Shown here piece by piece: positions 17,709-26,191 of a stretch of DNA of 64,000 bases. Location of the stretch: positions 127,200 through 191,199 of the forward strand of contig JAEWWT010000015.1 in NCBI GenBank assembly GCA_023396225.1, in the 5' to 3' direction. The position numbers and the translations under genes were made by a program. Under the pieces are notes generated by a model, which did no database searches, had not been told where the DNA came from, and saw only the letters and a program-made list of their open reading frames with translations. Each line of letters starts with the position of its first letter. Positions within the stretch are counted from its first letter, which is position 1. Source of the DNA: Bacillota bacterium (GTDB lineage: Bacteria; Bacillota; Clostridia; Oscillospirales; Ruminococcaceae).

Positions 17709-18546
17709 CGGAAAGGCAGTTTCTGCAAAAGTAAAGGCAGAAGTTAAAGCTGAAACAGAGATTCTTGCTCAGAAAGGTATAAAAATAGGACTTGCTGTTG
17801 TTATTGTAGGTGATAATCCAGCGTCAAGAGTATATGTAAACAACAAAAAGAAGGCTTGCGCAGAAGTTGGATTTGAATCTTTTGAATATGCTCTACCTGA
17901 AACAACAACACAGGAAGAACTACTCAATTTGGTTGATAAGCTTAATAAAGATGACAATGTAAACGGAATACTTGTCCAGCTTCCTCTTCCGAAGCATATC
18001 GATGAGACTGCCGTTATTAATACAATTGTTCCAGAAAAGGATGTAGATGCGTTCCATCCTGAAAATGTAGGACATATTATGATTGGAGACTTCAAATTTC
18101 TTCCTTGTACACCTGCTGGAGTAATGGAATTGATTGCTGATACAGGAATAGATGTGTGCGGTAAAAACTGTGTAGTAATTGGAAGAAGCAATATTGTCGG
18201 CAAGCCTATGTCAATGCTATTGTTACATAAGAACGGAACTGTAACCGTATGTCATTCAAAAACCAAGAATCTTAAAGAGATTTGTTCAAATGCTGATATA
18301 CTTGTTGCAGCTGTCGGAAAAGCTAATTTTGTAACAGCAGATATGGTTAAGGAAGGCGCAGTTGTAATAGATGTCGGAATGAACAGACTTGAAAATGGAA
18401 AGCTTTGCGGAGATGTTGATTTTGCAGCCTGCTCTGAAAAGGCAGGATACATTACCCCTGTTCCTGGTGGAGTTGGTCCAATGACAATTGCAATGCTTAT
18501 GAAAAATACCCTTACAGCTGCAAAAATAAAACATTCTGTTATTTAG
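17692..18546 (+). CDS. folD: Methylene-THF dehydrogenase/cyclohydrolase
   Basis: Bifunctional folate enzyme that interconverts methylene- and 10-formyl-THF, feeding fmt and the two transformylases of the purine operon. It has the catalytic YVNNKKKAC segment, the QLPLPKHI motif, GRSNIVGKP of the NADP site and the C-terminal PGGVGPMT motif. It has 284 residues from ATG 17692, which has a perfect AAGGAGG at 17677-17683. An in-frame start at 17653 is rejected for lack of a ribosome site. Confidence 0.96.
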   Translation: MAKIIDGKAVSAKVKAEVKAETEILAQKGIKIGLAVVIVGDNPASRVYVNNKKKACAEVGFESFEYALPETTTQEELLNLVDKLNKDDNVNGILVQLPLPKHIDETAVINTIVPEKDVDAFHPENVGHIMIGDFKFLPCTPAGVMELIADTGIDVCGKNCVVIGRSNIVGKPMSMLLLHKNGTVTVCHSKTKNLKEICSNADILVAAVGKANFVTADMVKEGAVVIDVGMNRLENGKLCGDVDFAACSEKAGYITPVPGGVGPMTIAMLMKNTLTAAKIKHSVI

Positions 18547-18608
18547 TTTATTTTATCCCTTTTTGTGGAATACTTAATGTAAATTAAGTATTTACAAAGA
18601 GGGATTTT

Positions 18609-20192
18609 ATGTTAAAGAAGCTTTCAGGAATAATTATTTTTATTTCATGTTGTTTTGCAGTTATTTGCTTTAAAATGAGCGGAATAATGGCTGATAATAA
18701 TATTACTCAGGCTGTTGCCAATGCAGGAAAATATACGCTTTATACTGATTATGAGTATCCTGCAATTTATGACTGCAATTTCAAAAAGCTAAACAATACT
18801 CAAAAAAGGTATTATGCTGTAGTTATGCCAGAAGCAAATTCTGTTGTGTCTGTACTTCCATATGCTGTTGATAAAAAATCATTGTTGAACAGACTTGAAA
18901 ACAAAATGCCCTTTCTTTGTGAAGTAAACAATGAAAGTGTGAATAATCCTGATTTAATAGTCTTTTCATCTACAGTAAGAACTACTAATTCAATGCTTGC
19001 TCCGCATATTGTTGGATATTGTTCTGATGGAAACGGCATATGTGGCGTGGAAAAAGCATTTGGCGAATACATTTCTGGTATAAAAACAAGAAACAAAATA
19101 ACATATAATGTTGATGCTGTAGGAGGAATACTTAATGGCACAACTTATAAGCTTGAAAAAAGTTCAGAGATAAAAGCAGGGGTTGTTACTACTATAGACA
19201 GTGATATTCAGCAAATATGCGAAACTGCCGCAAAGGGTATTAAAAGAGGTGCTGTTCTGGTTATGGATGTAAACACAGGAGATATAAAAGCATGTGTCAG
19301 CAAACCTGATTTTAATCCATCAAATGTAAGCATATATCTGGATGATGTTGATAGTCCAATGATTAACAGAGCTTTTTCTGCTTATAATGTAGGCTCCATT
19401 TTCAAGCTTGTTATTGCAGCAAGTGCATTGGAATCAGGTATAAGTCCGGAGTACACCTACACATGTACAGGAAAGATATTGGTAAAAGATGTTGAGTTCA
19501 GCTGTCATAAGTGGGAGGGACACCAAGAAATAGATATGTGTACAGCTATGGCAGAATCATGCAACACATATTTCATAAATCTGTCCACATTTATTAGCAA
19601 TGATAAAATACTTGAAATTACTAAGAACATTGGATTTGGAAAGAAAAGTTTGCTATGCAGTGGAATGGTTTCACAGGCAGGTAATGTTCAGAGCAAATCA
19701 GAATTGCAAATTCCTGCTGAGAAAGCCAATATGTCATTCGGACAAGGCAAGCTGACAGCAACACCTTTGCAGATTACGTTACTGACTTCAACTATTGCAA
19801 ACGGGGGAATGACACCTGATCCAGTTCTTATTTCCGGAATTTTTGATAAACAAGGTGAGTTTGTACCATACAGCAACTATAAATTTCACAGATCAATTTC
19901 AGAGCAGACAGCAGAACAATTACAAGAATTTATGGTTAAGACTGTCCAGATTGATAATTCAATGGCAAAGCCGTTGATGACTTCAGCAGGAGGAAAAACA
20001 TCCACAGCTCAGACAGGAAAATTCAATGGTAATAACATTGAACAATCTACATGTTGGTTTACTGGCTTTTTCCCAGTTGATAATCCTAAATATGCTGTAA
20101 CTGTAGTTGTTGAAGACGGTGTAACAGGTAATATAAGTTGTGGTCCAGTTTTTCGGGAAATAGCAGATGAAATTACAAAAGATAAAAAATAA
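18609..20192 (+). CDS. Class B penicillin-binding protein (transpeptidase)
   Basis: Peptidoglycan transpeptidase with an N-terminal membrane anchor (about 5-25), a short non-catalytic linker and a penicillin-binding domain. The active-site serine motif is SIFK (263-266) and the second motif is SCN (317-319). The third reads KTS (463-465, GGKTSTAQTG) instead of the common KTG. At 527 residues it is short for a FtsI/SpoVD class B enzyme. There is no PASTA domain. It may serve division or sporulation; context does not decide. AGAGGGA precedes ATG 18609. Confidence 0.88.
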   Translation: MLKKLSGIIIFISCCFAVICFKMSGIMADNNITQAVANAGKYTLYTDYEYPAIYDCNFKKLNNTQKRYYAVVMPEANSVVSVLPYAVDKKSLLNRLENKMPFLCEVNNESVNNPDLIVFSSTVRTTNSMLAPHIVGYCSDGNGICGVEKAFGEYISGIKTRNKITYNVDAVGGILNGTTYKLEKSSEIKAGVVTTIDSDIQQICETAAKGIKRGAVLVMDVNTGDIKACVSKPDFNPSNVSIYLDDVDSPMINRAFSAYNVGSIFKLVIAASALESGISPEYTYTCTGKILVKDVEFSCHKWEGHQEIDMCTAMAESCNTYFINLSTFISNDKILEITKNIGFGKKSLLCSGMVSQAGNVQSKSELQIPAEKANMSFGQGKLTATPLQITLLTSTIANGGMTPDPVLISGIFDKQGEFVPYSNYKFHRSISEQTAEQLQEFMVKTVQIDNSMAKPLMTSAGGKTSTAQTGKFNGNNIEQSTCWFTGFFPVDNPKYAVTVVVEDGVTGNISCGPVFREIADEITKDKK

Positions 20193-20227
20193 CATGCAAA
20201 TTTTACTAACTAATTTCTTATTATGTA

Positions 20228-20256
20228 TTGACGATTCAAAGCAGATATAATATAAT
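20228..20256 (+). promoter_or_regulatory. Sigma-A-type promoter of rpe
   Basis: TTGACG (20228-20233), a 17-base spacer and TATAAT (20251-20256) lie about 33 bases upstream of the rpe start. Confidence 0.8.
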
Positions 20257-20288
20257 TATAAAGTATAAATGTGCTTAGGGGGATATTA

Positions 20289-20933
20289 TTGAATACTATA
20301 GTTTCTGCATCTATTCTCAGCGCTGATCTTGCTAATCTGCAAAGAGACATTGATAAATCGAAAAATGCAGGTTGTGAATATATTCATTTTGATGTAATGG
20401 ACGGAGTTTTTGTCAATAACATTTCATATGGCATTCCTGTATTGAAATCAGTCAGAAAATGTACAGATCTGGTTCTTGATGTTCATCTTATGATAATTGA
20501 TCCTTTGAAATATGTAAAGGATTTCTCTGATAACGGAGCAGATATTATTACATTTCATTATGAAAGCAAATCTGATGTTGCAGCAACAATCAAAGCTATC
20601 AGAAAATGCGGAGTAAAGGTTGGTATGTCAATTAAACCCGATACTTCTGCAGAAGAAATCATTCCATATATAAAGGATTTGAATATGGTTCTTGTAATGA
20701 CTGTTGAGCCTGGATTCGGGGGACAGGGTTTCATAGAATCAACCCTTGATAAAATTAAAACAATAAGAAAATATATTGACGATAATAACCTTGATACAGA
20801 TATTGAGGTAGATGGCGGAATAAATTCTGAAACTGCTGTAAAGGTTAAGCAGGCGGGAGCAAATATTCTTGTTGCAGGTTCTTATTTGTTTAATGCTGAA
20901 AATATGAGCACTGCTGTAAAATCTTTACTTTAA
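20289..20933 (+). CDS. rpe: Ribulose-phosphate 3-epimerase
   Basis: Pentose-phosphate enzyme that interconverts ribulose-5-phosphate and xylulose-5-phosphate. TIM-barrel motifs are present: SILSADLANL at the N-terminus, HFDVMDG, the DVHLMI strand, MTVEPGFGGQGF and DGGIN near the C-terminal phosphate site. It has 214 residues from TTG 20289, which has an AGGGGG site just upstream. In Bacillus this gene sits between rsgA and thiN; here it is a separate unit with its own promoter. Its end overlaps the convergent mecA gene by 9 bases. Confidence 0.95.
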   Translation: MNTIVSASILSADLANLQRDIDKSKNAGCEYIHFDVMDGVFVNNISYGIPVLKSVRKCTDLVLDVHLMIIDPLKYVKDFSDNGADIITFHYESKSDVAATIKAIRKCGVKVGMSIKPDTSAEEIIPYIKDLNMVLVMTVEPGFGGQGFIESTLDKIKTIRKYIDDNNLDTDIEVDGGINSETAVKVKQAGANILVAGSYLFNAENMSTAVKSLL

Positions 20934-21476
20934 TTCAGCAATAAGCTTCATTGCATCAGTATCACATATGCAGTCATAATGTTCCCTGACCATACAAGCA
21001 TAGGCTTCTCCGGGAATAAATGAATTATGTATTCTTTTATTTTTAAATACTTTGTCATTAGAATCAGAAAATGTATTCAAAATAATATAAAATGAATTTA
21101 TTCCATAATAGAGCTGACTATCAAGAATGTTCTTTTTTTCGCTTAGTTCCATACAAATGCTGAAAATATCATTGATATCTTCAGTTTTGTATGTAATTGT
21201 TTCGCAAACAGCTTTAGTTGAAGTGATTGTATTATCAATATATGAAATATAGAAAAGACATCCTGAACTTTTGATAGGGAATATTTCTATATAAATTTTT
21301 TCTGATGAAAGATCAATACTTTTCTGTGTTTTAATTTCATCAATAATATGTAAAATCATCATTTGTGTGTTTAGGTCATTTTCATCTATTTTTTTATAAT
21401 TAAGGTCAAATTCAGACAATTCGTCGTCTGACATAACCACTTTAATTGTATTATAGCTTATAATATCAATTACCAT
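20925..21476 (-). CDS. mecA: MecA-family adaptor protein
   Basis: Adaptor that delivers proteins to the ClpC unfoldase; in Bacillus it targets ComK. The N-terminal part (MVIDIISYNTIKVVMSDDEL) and the following acidic helix match the MecA N-terminal substrate-binding fold. The C-terminal half matches the ClpC-binding domain in length and pattern. It has 183 residues, a little short. Similarity is recognisable but not strong, so the call is moderate. It stands alone and converges on rpe. Confidence 0.72.
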   Translation of the reverse strand: MVIDIISYNTIKVVMSDDELSEFDLNYKKIDENDLNTQMMILHIIDEIKTQKSIDLSSEKIYIEIFPIKSSGCLFYISYIDNTITSTKAVCETITYKTEDINDIFSICMELSEKKNILDSQLYYGINSFYIILNTFSDSNDKVFKNKRIHNSFIPGEAYACMVREHYDCICDTDAMKLIAELK

Positions 21477-21528
21477 TGTTAACTCCTGTTCCTGTGTAAA
21501 GTTATTATATATGAAGAAAGGTTTATAA

Positions 21529-22581
21529 ATGAAGTCAAGGATACATAATAAAACCGAATTTTCAATTTCATTGGATATGCTTTTAGTTTTGGTAATTCTG
21601 TCTGGATTGTCATTTTATTACTATGGAATACGGGCTTTAATTACAATACTGATAAGCGTTATCTTTTGTGTATTTACCGATATTGCCTGTATTAAGGCAA
21701 GAAAAGGCCATTTACACGGTCATGACTTATCTTCGGTATTAACAGGCATTATTCTTGCATTGATGATGCCAGCATCAGTGCCATATTACATTGTAATTAT
21801 TGCGGCAGTTTTTTCAATTATTATATCAAAACAAATTTTTGGCGGACATGGATATGAGCTTTTTAATTGTGCAGCAGTAGGTTTTATTTTTGTATCCTTA
21901 TGTTTTCCAGCATATGTTCTTCAGTATCCGAAGCCTTTTGATATTCTGGACTTGAATTATATATGTAATAATGCAGTGTTTGAGTCAGATTTGAGTATAA
22001 AAGTAATTACAGCTGCAAAAATTTCTCCGATAAATATAATTTCAGGAAATTATATTGGAGCAATGGGCAGTACCCATATTTTAGTCCTTCTTGTGGGAGC
22101 ATTATTTCTTATGATGAGAAGATCAGTTTCAGCTATCGTCTTTTTTACTGAAATGATATTAATTACACTGTTTTCCCTTTGTTTTAATGGATTCAGCTTA
22201 TCTGTACTTATTAATACGTTTGGTTCTGATATTTTACTTTTTGGTGTGATATTTTTATCATGTGATTATAGTACCGTTCCGAAAACTAAGTCATCAAGAT
22301 TTTTATTTGGGCTTATAGTTTCAATACTTACTATTGTTATACAGTATGCAGGAGAATGTGAAAATGCAATTATTTATGCTGTAATAATTGCAGCACCAAT
22401 TGGAATTGAACTTGATAAAAAGGCGCTGTCATTTGCAGGAATGCTTAACAACAGCAATTCAGATTTTATTGTTTCAATGAGGCGACATTTTAATAAGCAC
22501 TTGCAAAATGTAAACGAAACGATTACTTTAATTGATGGGGATAATAAAGATAATGGATCAGGAAAGAGAAAAAAATCTTAA
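21529..22581 (+). CDS. RnfD/NqrB-like membrane protein of a reduced Rnf module
   Basis: Integral membrane protein of 350 residues and about nine helices, similar to the NqrB/RnfD/RnfE family. Typical segments are GHDLSSVLTGIILALMMP and KQIFGGHGYELFNCAAVGF, followed by YIGAMGSTH. In true RnfD a threonine in an S/T-G-A-T-like motif carries covalent FMN. Here the comparable stretch reads VITAAKIS and I find no such motif, so FMN attachment is doubtful. The C-terminal 40 residues are soluble and charged. It is the first gene of a tight three-gene operon with the next two genes. No rnfC, rnfG or rnfB is nearby. Confidence 0.8.
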   Translation: MKSRIHNKTEFSISLDMLLVLVILSGLSFYYYGIRALITILISVIFCVFTDIACIKARKGHLHGHDLSSVLTGIILALMMPASVPYYIVIIAAVFSIIISKQIFGGHGYELFNCAAVGFIFVSLCFPAYVLQYPKPFDILDLNYICNNAVFESDLSIKVITAAKISPINIISGNYIGAMGSTHILVLLVGALFLMMRRSVSAIVFFTEMILITLFSLCFNGFSLSVLINTFGSDILLFGVIFLSCDYSTVPKTKSSRFLFGLIVSILTIVIQYAGECENAIIYAVIIAAPIGIELDKKALSFAGMLNNSNSDFIVSMRRHFNKHLQNVNETITLIDGDNKDNGSGKRKKS

Positions 22582-23185
22582 TAGACCAAAAAGAAATAAT
22601 GCAGTAGTAAATGGATTATTTAAAAAGAATGCAATATTGGTAAGCGGAATGGTAATAGCTCCTGTGGTCTTTTTTGATAATACTTTTTATAATGGTCTGA
22701 CATTAGCACTGATATTTTCTTTAATAACATTTTTCACGTTGATAATATCTTCATTTATTCCACAGAAAATCGTGTATACAATACGCATTATATTATATAC
22801 GTTGATTGCATCTGTTGTGTATATTCCAATTATAAAGTTTTTAAATGAGGTTATTCCACAGCAAATTACTGAAATGGGAATCTTTGTTCCGCTTTTGATA
22901 ACAAATTCATTTATTATATCAAAATCTGAAATAATACTCTTTAAAGAAAAAAGAACAAAAATGTTTGCAGATTTATTTTTCGGTATAATAGGCTATGATC
23001 TCATAGTAATATTATATGGTGCTGTAAGAGAACTTATTTCAACAGGACAGATTGCAGGACAAACACTTGGAATGCCTGTATTATTCGAGCCGATGTCAGC
23101 TTCTTTCGGTGGATTTATACTTCTTGGACTTAGCGCGGCATTATTCAGATTTATTTTATTAATTGTAAGGAGTGTTGAGAATTGA
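22553..23185 (+). CDS. RnfE/NqrD-like membrane protein lacking iron-sulfur cysteines
   Basis: 210-residue, six-helix protein aligned over its length with RnfE (NGLFKKNAILV, MGIFVPLLITN, GAVRELIST). In RnfE/NqrD two conserved cysteines (LGLCP and TNC) bind half of a membrane [2Fe-2S] cluster. Here these positions are VIAP (Ala 36) and TNS (Ser 119), so both ligands are missing. The start ATG 22553 lies inside the end of the preceding gene; an earlier in-frame ATG at 22532 is possible. It overlaps the next gene by 4 bases. Confidence 0.82.
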   Translation: MDQEREKNLNRPKRNNAVVNGLFKKNAILVSGMVIAPVVFFDNTFYNGLTLALIFSLITFFTLIISSFIPQKIVYTIRIILYTLIASVVYIPIIKFLNEVIPQQITEMGIFVPLLITNSFIISKSEIILFKEKRTKMFADLFFGIIGYDLIVILYGAVRELISTGQIAGQTLGMPVLFEPMSASFGGFILLGLSAALFRFILLIVRSVEN

Positions 23186-23775
23186 ATATAATAATGGACT
23201 ATATTCTATTTTCTCTAGCTGCTGTATTTTTTGAGAATATTATTTTCTCGAATGCTCTTGGAACAAGCACACTACTTGCAATATCAAAGATAAAAAAAGA
23301 TATTCTGAGTTTTGGAATATGTTTAACTTATTTTACAACAATAACAAGTGTACTTTCTTTTTTTGTAAACAGGTTAATTGTAAATATTAAGGATATTGAA
23401 CTGTTAAGGCCGTTAATATATGTTGTTTTAGTGGGCTTAGTATATATTATTACTTTAATTGTAATCTGGGAATGTTTTAATAATACATTTGATAAATTAA
23501 GAAAGTTTGTTCACATTTCTGCATTTAATTGTGCAGTTTTCGGAACAATATTCTTATGCGAAAGTAAATATGATAACTTTATTGACTATTTACTATTCGG
23601 ATTTATGAGCGGTATAGGATTTTTATTTGCATTGTATATTATATCCATTGTTTATGAACGGTTATCTTCAGAAAAAGTACCTATCTCGTTCAGAGGCTAT
23701 CCGTTAATACTTATTTATATTGGAATACTCAGCATGGCTTTTTATGGAATTTCTCATCAACAGGTTTCATTCTGA
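23182..23775 (+). CDS. RnfA/NqrE-like membrane protein with one of two iron-sulfur cysteines
   Basis: 197-residue, six-helix protein aligned with RnfA. The usual GLCPFLGVSKK segment is GTSTLLAISKI here, with Ser 29 in place of cysteine. The second site, FNCAVFG (Cys 117), is kept. The VPISFRGYPLILIYIGILSMAF end matches RnfA. With the adjacent RnfE-like protein only one of the four cluster ligands remains. A redox role like that of the Rnf ferredoxin:NAD oxidoreductase is therefore unlikely for this copy; an altered or purely structural or transport role is inference. Confidence 0.84.
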   Translation: MNIIMDYILFSLAAVFFENIIFSNALGTSTLLAISKIKKDILSFGICLTYFTTITSVLSFFVNRLIVNIKDIELLRPLIYVVLVGLVYIITLIVIWECFNNTFDKLRKFVHISAFNCAVFGTIFLCESKYDNFIDYLLFGFMSGIGFLFALYIISIVYERLSSEKVPISFRGYPLILIYIGILSMAFYGISHQQVSF

Positions 23776-23793
23776 GTGAAGGGAGCATAGAAA

Positions 23794-24972
23794 ATGACAA
23801 AAGGAAGAAAAGTTTTTAGAAACAAAAAAAAGTACAGAAAAAAAAGAATTGAACAGGTTGCAATTGTTTTATTAATATTGATAATTGTTGCAGTAGTAGT
23901 TTTCTTTGGATACAGTATAATTGATCCTATAATAAATTTTTTTAAAAATGATGATAACACATCAATTGAAACTGAACCATGGACACCTACAGTTACAACT
24001 ACACAGACAACGGAGGAAAGTTTAACAGATTCTGCTGAAAGCCAGACAACTGCAGCTGAAAATACAACAGGATTTGTTGCATACACATTATCTTCAGAAG
24101 ATTTAGCAACAAAAGCAGCCCTGGAAAAGGCTCTTGACACTGTAAAGGCTAATGGCTATACAGTTGTAGTAGCAGTTTTAAAATCACAGGGTGGTCAGAT
24201 TAACTATGTAACAGGATCTGAATTTGCGGCAACAGCTGAACTTAAGGTTAATTCAGAGCTAAATGCAAAGCAGATTGCAGATATTATTAAAAGTAATGAA
24301 ATCACTCCTATTGCAAAAATAAGTGTTCTAAATGATAATAACAGATATGGTGCAAACAGGGTTGGTTCATATAAAATTGCGAGCGATAATTCTACATGGC
24401 TTGATAACGCTCCTTCTGCTGGCGGAAAGCCATGGTTGTCTCCTTTTGAAACGGATACACAGGAATATTATAAGTATTTAATAAAAGAGATATCTGATGC
24501 CGGATTTTCAGAAATTATTTGTGATGATATGATTTTTCCAACATTCAGAAATTCAGATCTTAACTATATTGGAGAAAAAGTTACCAATCCACAGAGATAT
24601 AAAGCTTTGATTACTCTTACAGATGTAATTGTAAATTCAGTTACTGATAAATCTAAAATAATTATTGAAACAGATAGTATTGATATTATTTCAGGGAAAT
24701 CAGAGATTTTGAAGCCTCAAGAATTGAAAAATGTAAGTTTGGCTGTCAATTATTCTGTAAATGTTATTCCTGCTTCTGATACGATGGAAGCAGATTTAAG
24801 CAAAATGGACAGTCATGACAGAACAAAAGAAGTCTTTACAATTATTAAATCAGGATCTGGTGAACTTAATATTATTCCATATATAAATTCTGAAGGGATT
24901 AATCAGAGTGAACTTGATGAAATAATTAAAGCACTCAATGAGCTTGGATACCAAAGTTACTATATTTATTGA
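23794..24972 (+). CDS. Membrane-anchored putative glycoside hydrolase (DUF4015)
   Basis: 392-residue protein with a basic N-terminus, a membrane helix at about 21-43 and a Thr/Ser-rich linker (about 60-90). The extracytoplasmic TIM-barrel-like domain belongs to the DUF4015 glycosidase-like group. Recognisable family segments are the PIAKISVLNDN strand, WLDNAPSAGGKPWLSPF and AGFSEIICDDMIFPTF, where family members normally read GFDEIQFDYIRFP. It lies 18 bases after the Rnf-like operon and may be co-transcribed with it. The substrate is unknown. A terminator follows. Confidence 0.78.
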   Translation: MTKGRKVFRNKKKYRKKRIEQVAIVLLILIIVAVVVFFGYSIIDPIINFFKNDDNTSIETEPWTPTVTTTQTTEESLTDSAESQTTAAENTTGFVAYTLSSEDLATKAALEKALDTVKANGYTVVVAVLKSQGGQINYVTGSEFAATAELKVNSELNAKQIADIIKSNEITPIAKISVLNDNNRYGANRVGSYKIASDNSTWLDNAPSAGGKPWLSPFETDTQEYYKYLIKEISDAGFSEIICDDMIFPTFRNSDLNYIGEKVTNPQRYKALITLTDVIVNSVTDKSKIIIETDSIDIISGKSEILKPQELKNVSLAVNYSVNVIPASDTMEADLSKMDSHDRTKEVFTIIKSGSGELNIIPYINSEGINQSELDEIIKALNELGYQSYYIY

Positions 24973-24985
24973 TATTTAATTTAGG

Positions 24986-25018
24986 AAACGCTGATTATTG
25001 AGAAAATCAGCGTTTTTT
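24986..25018 (+). terminator. Intrinsic terminator after the DUF4015 gene
   Basis: AAACGCTGATT (24986-24996) pairs with AATCAGCGTTT (25005-25015) around an 8-base loop and is followed by a T-run. Confidence 0.9.
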
Positions 25019-25026
25019 AATATTAA

Positions 25027-25055
25027 TTGACAAGTATTGTTGTGTGTGATAAAAT
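25027..25055 (+). promoter_or_regulatory. Promoter of the glucokinase gene
   Basis: TTGACA (25027-25032), 17 bases, TAAAAT (25050-25055), 45 bases before the start codon. Confidence 0.85.
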
Positions 25056-25099
25056 TAATTATATTTCTAATTTTATATAAACATAACGGAGGCTGCAAA

Positions 25100-26050
25100 A
25101 TGAAATATTATATTGGAATTGATTTAGGCGGAACAAATATTAAAGCTGGTGTTGTCAATGAAAATTATGAAATCATTGCTAAATCTACCACTAAAACCAA
25201 TTGTCCTCGTGCAGCAGAGCTGATTGCAGATGATATGGCTAAGGTTTCAATTGAAGCTTGTCAGAATGCAGGTATATCAATTGATCAGATCGAATGGGTA
25301 GGAATTGGTACACCAGGAATTGCAAATAACATTGATGGAACAATTCCATATTCAAATAATCTTGATTTTCATGATGTTCCGATACGAAAATATATTCAGA
25401 AGCATATTAATAAGCCGGTTTATGTTGCTAATGATGCGAATGCGGCAGCTTATGGTGAATTTCTTGCTGGTGCTGCAAAGGGATCACAGAATGCAGTTTG
25501 TATTACTTTGGGAACAGGAGTAGGCGCAGGTATAATTATTGACGGGAAAATTATTGTAGGTTCAAACTTTGCTGGTGCAGAATTAGGACATATGGTTATT
25601 GAAGCAGATGGTCCTCAGTGTACTTGTGGAAGAAAGGGTTGTTTTGAAGTATTTTCATCTGCAACAGGTCTCATTAATATGACTAAACAGGCAATTGAAA
25701 AAGACAAGGACAGTATTTTATGCGAGTATGAGAAAAGAGACGGAAAGGTTTCTGCGAAACATGCATTTGATGCTATGCGTGCAGGAGATAAGTCAGGAAA
25801 AGCCGTTGTCGATAAGTATGTAAAATATCTTGCTGCTGGAATAACAAATATAATTAATATTTTCCAGCCTGACATTCTCTGTATTGGCGGAGGTGTATGT
25901 AATGAGGGGGATCCTCTTCTTCTTCCAGTAATTGATCTTGTGAAGAAGGAAGTATACACTAGAATGATTGAGAAAAATACAAAAATAATGCTTGCTGAGC
26001 TTGGGAACGATGCAGGAATAATAGGAGCAGCTTTCCTTGGCAATGCATAA
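25100..26050 (+). CDS. glcK: ROK-family glucokinase
   Basis: Phosphorylates glucose at C6 with ATP. It has the phosphate-1 motif DLGGTNIKAG (8-17), NDANAAAYGE with the catalytic aspartate, GTGVGAGII, and the ROK zinc site CTCGRKGC. It has 316 residues from ATG 25100, preceded by CGGAGG; an in-frame start at 25037 lies inside the promoter and is rejected. ROK members also include mannose or N-acetyl sugar kinases and repressors; with no DNA-binding domain this one is a kinase, and glucose is the likeliest substrate. No terminator separates it from the ilvD leader. Confidence 0.9.
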   Translation: MKYYIGIDLGGTNIKAGVVNENYEIIAKSTTKTNCPRAAELIADDMAKVSIEACQNAGISIDQIEWVGIGTPGIANNIDGTIPYSNNLDFHDVPIRKYIQKHINKPVYVANDANAAAYGEFLAGAAKGSQNAVCITLGTGVGAGIIIDGKIIVGSNFAGAELGHMVIEADGPQCTCGRKGCFEVFSSATGLINMTKQAIEKDKDSILCEYEKRDGKVSAKHAFDAMRAGDKSGKAVVDKYVKYLAAGITNIINIFQPDILCIGGGVCNEGDPLLLPVIDLVKKEVYTRMIEKNTKIMLAELGNDAGIIGAAFLGNA

Positions 26051-26080
26051 TAACGCACTTTTAAACTTTTGGAGGATAAT

Positions 26081-26106
26081 AACGTGAAAAAAGAATTTTT
26101 CACGTT
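26081..26106 (+). other. Perfect 11-bp hairpin over the leader-peptide start
   Basis: AACGTGAAAAA (26081-26091) and TTTTTCACGTT (26096-26106) pair exactly around AGAA. The left arm contains the GTG start of the leader ORF, and its GGAGG site lies just before the stem. Folding would hide the start codon. Confidence 0.75.
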
Positions 26107-26170
26107 GCTATTTGTTCCTTTTCTGCAAAAAAGCAGCAGAAATTTTGCTTTGCAAAAACGGAATAAATAG
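26084..26170 (+). CDS. Putative 28-residue leader peptide upstream of ilvD
   Basis: An open frame starts at GTG 26084, 8 bases after a clean GGAGG (26071-26075). It runs 28 codons to TAG 26168-26170, ten bases before the first ilvD ATG. The peptide begins MKKEFFTLLFVPF and ends LQKRNK. It holds four leucines and one valine, a weak bias for a branched-chain attenuator. Its second half coincides with repeat copy B. A regulatory leader is plausible but unproven. Confidence 0.45.
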   Translation: MKKEFFTLLFVPFLQKSSRNFALQKRNK

Positions 26171-26183
26171 TAGAAAGGAATGG
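26119..26183 (+). repeat. Structured leader element upstream of ilvD (copy B)
   Basis: Second copy of the element seen at 6-90 before remA. It has a perfect TTTCTGC/GCAGAAA hairpin (26120-26126 with 26136-26142), the block ATTTTGCTT and the nearly identical 23-base 3' end with the ribosome site. The middle is shorter than in copy A. Confidence 0.5.
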
Positions 26184-26191
26184 GTATTAAA

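Noticed and set aside
26051..26180. T-box riboswitch before ilvD
   Set aside because: No T-box consensus (AGGGTGGNACCGCG-like) and no terminator/antiterminator pair are present.
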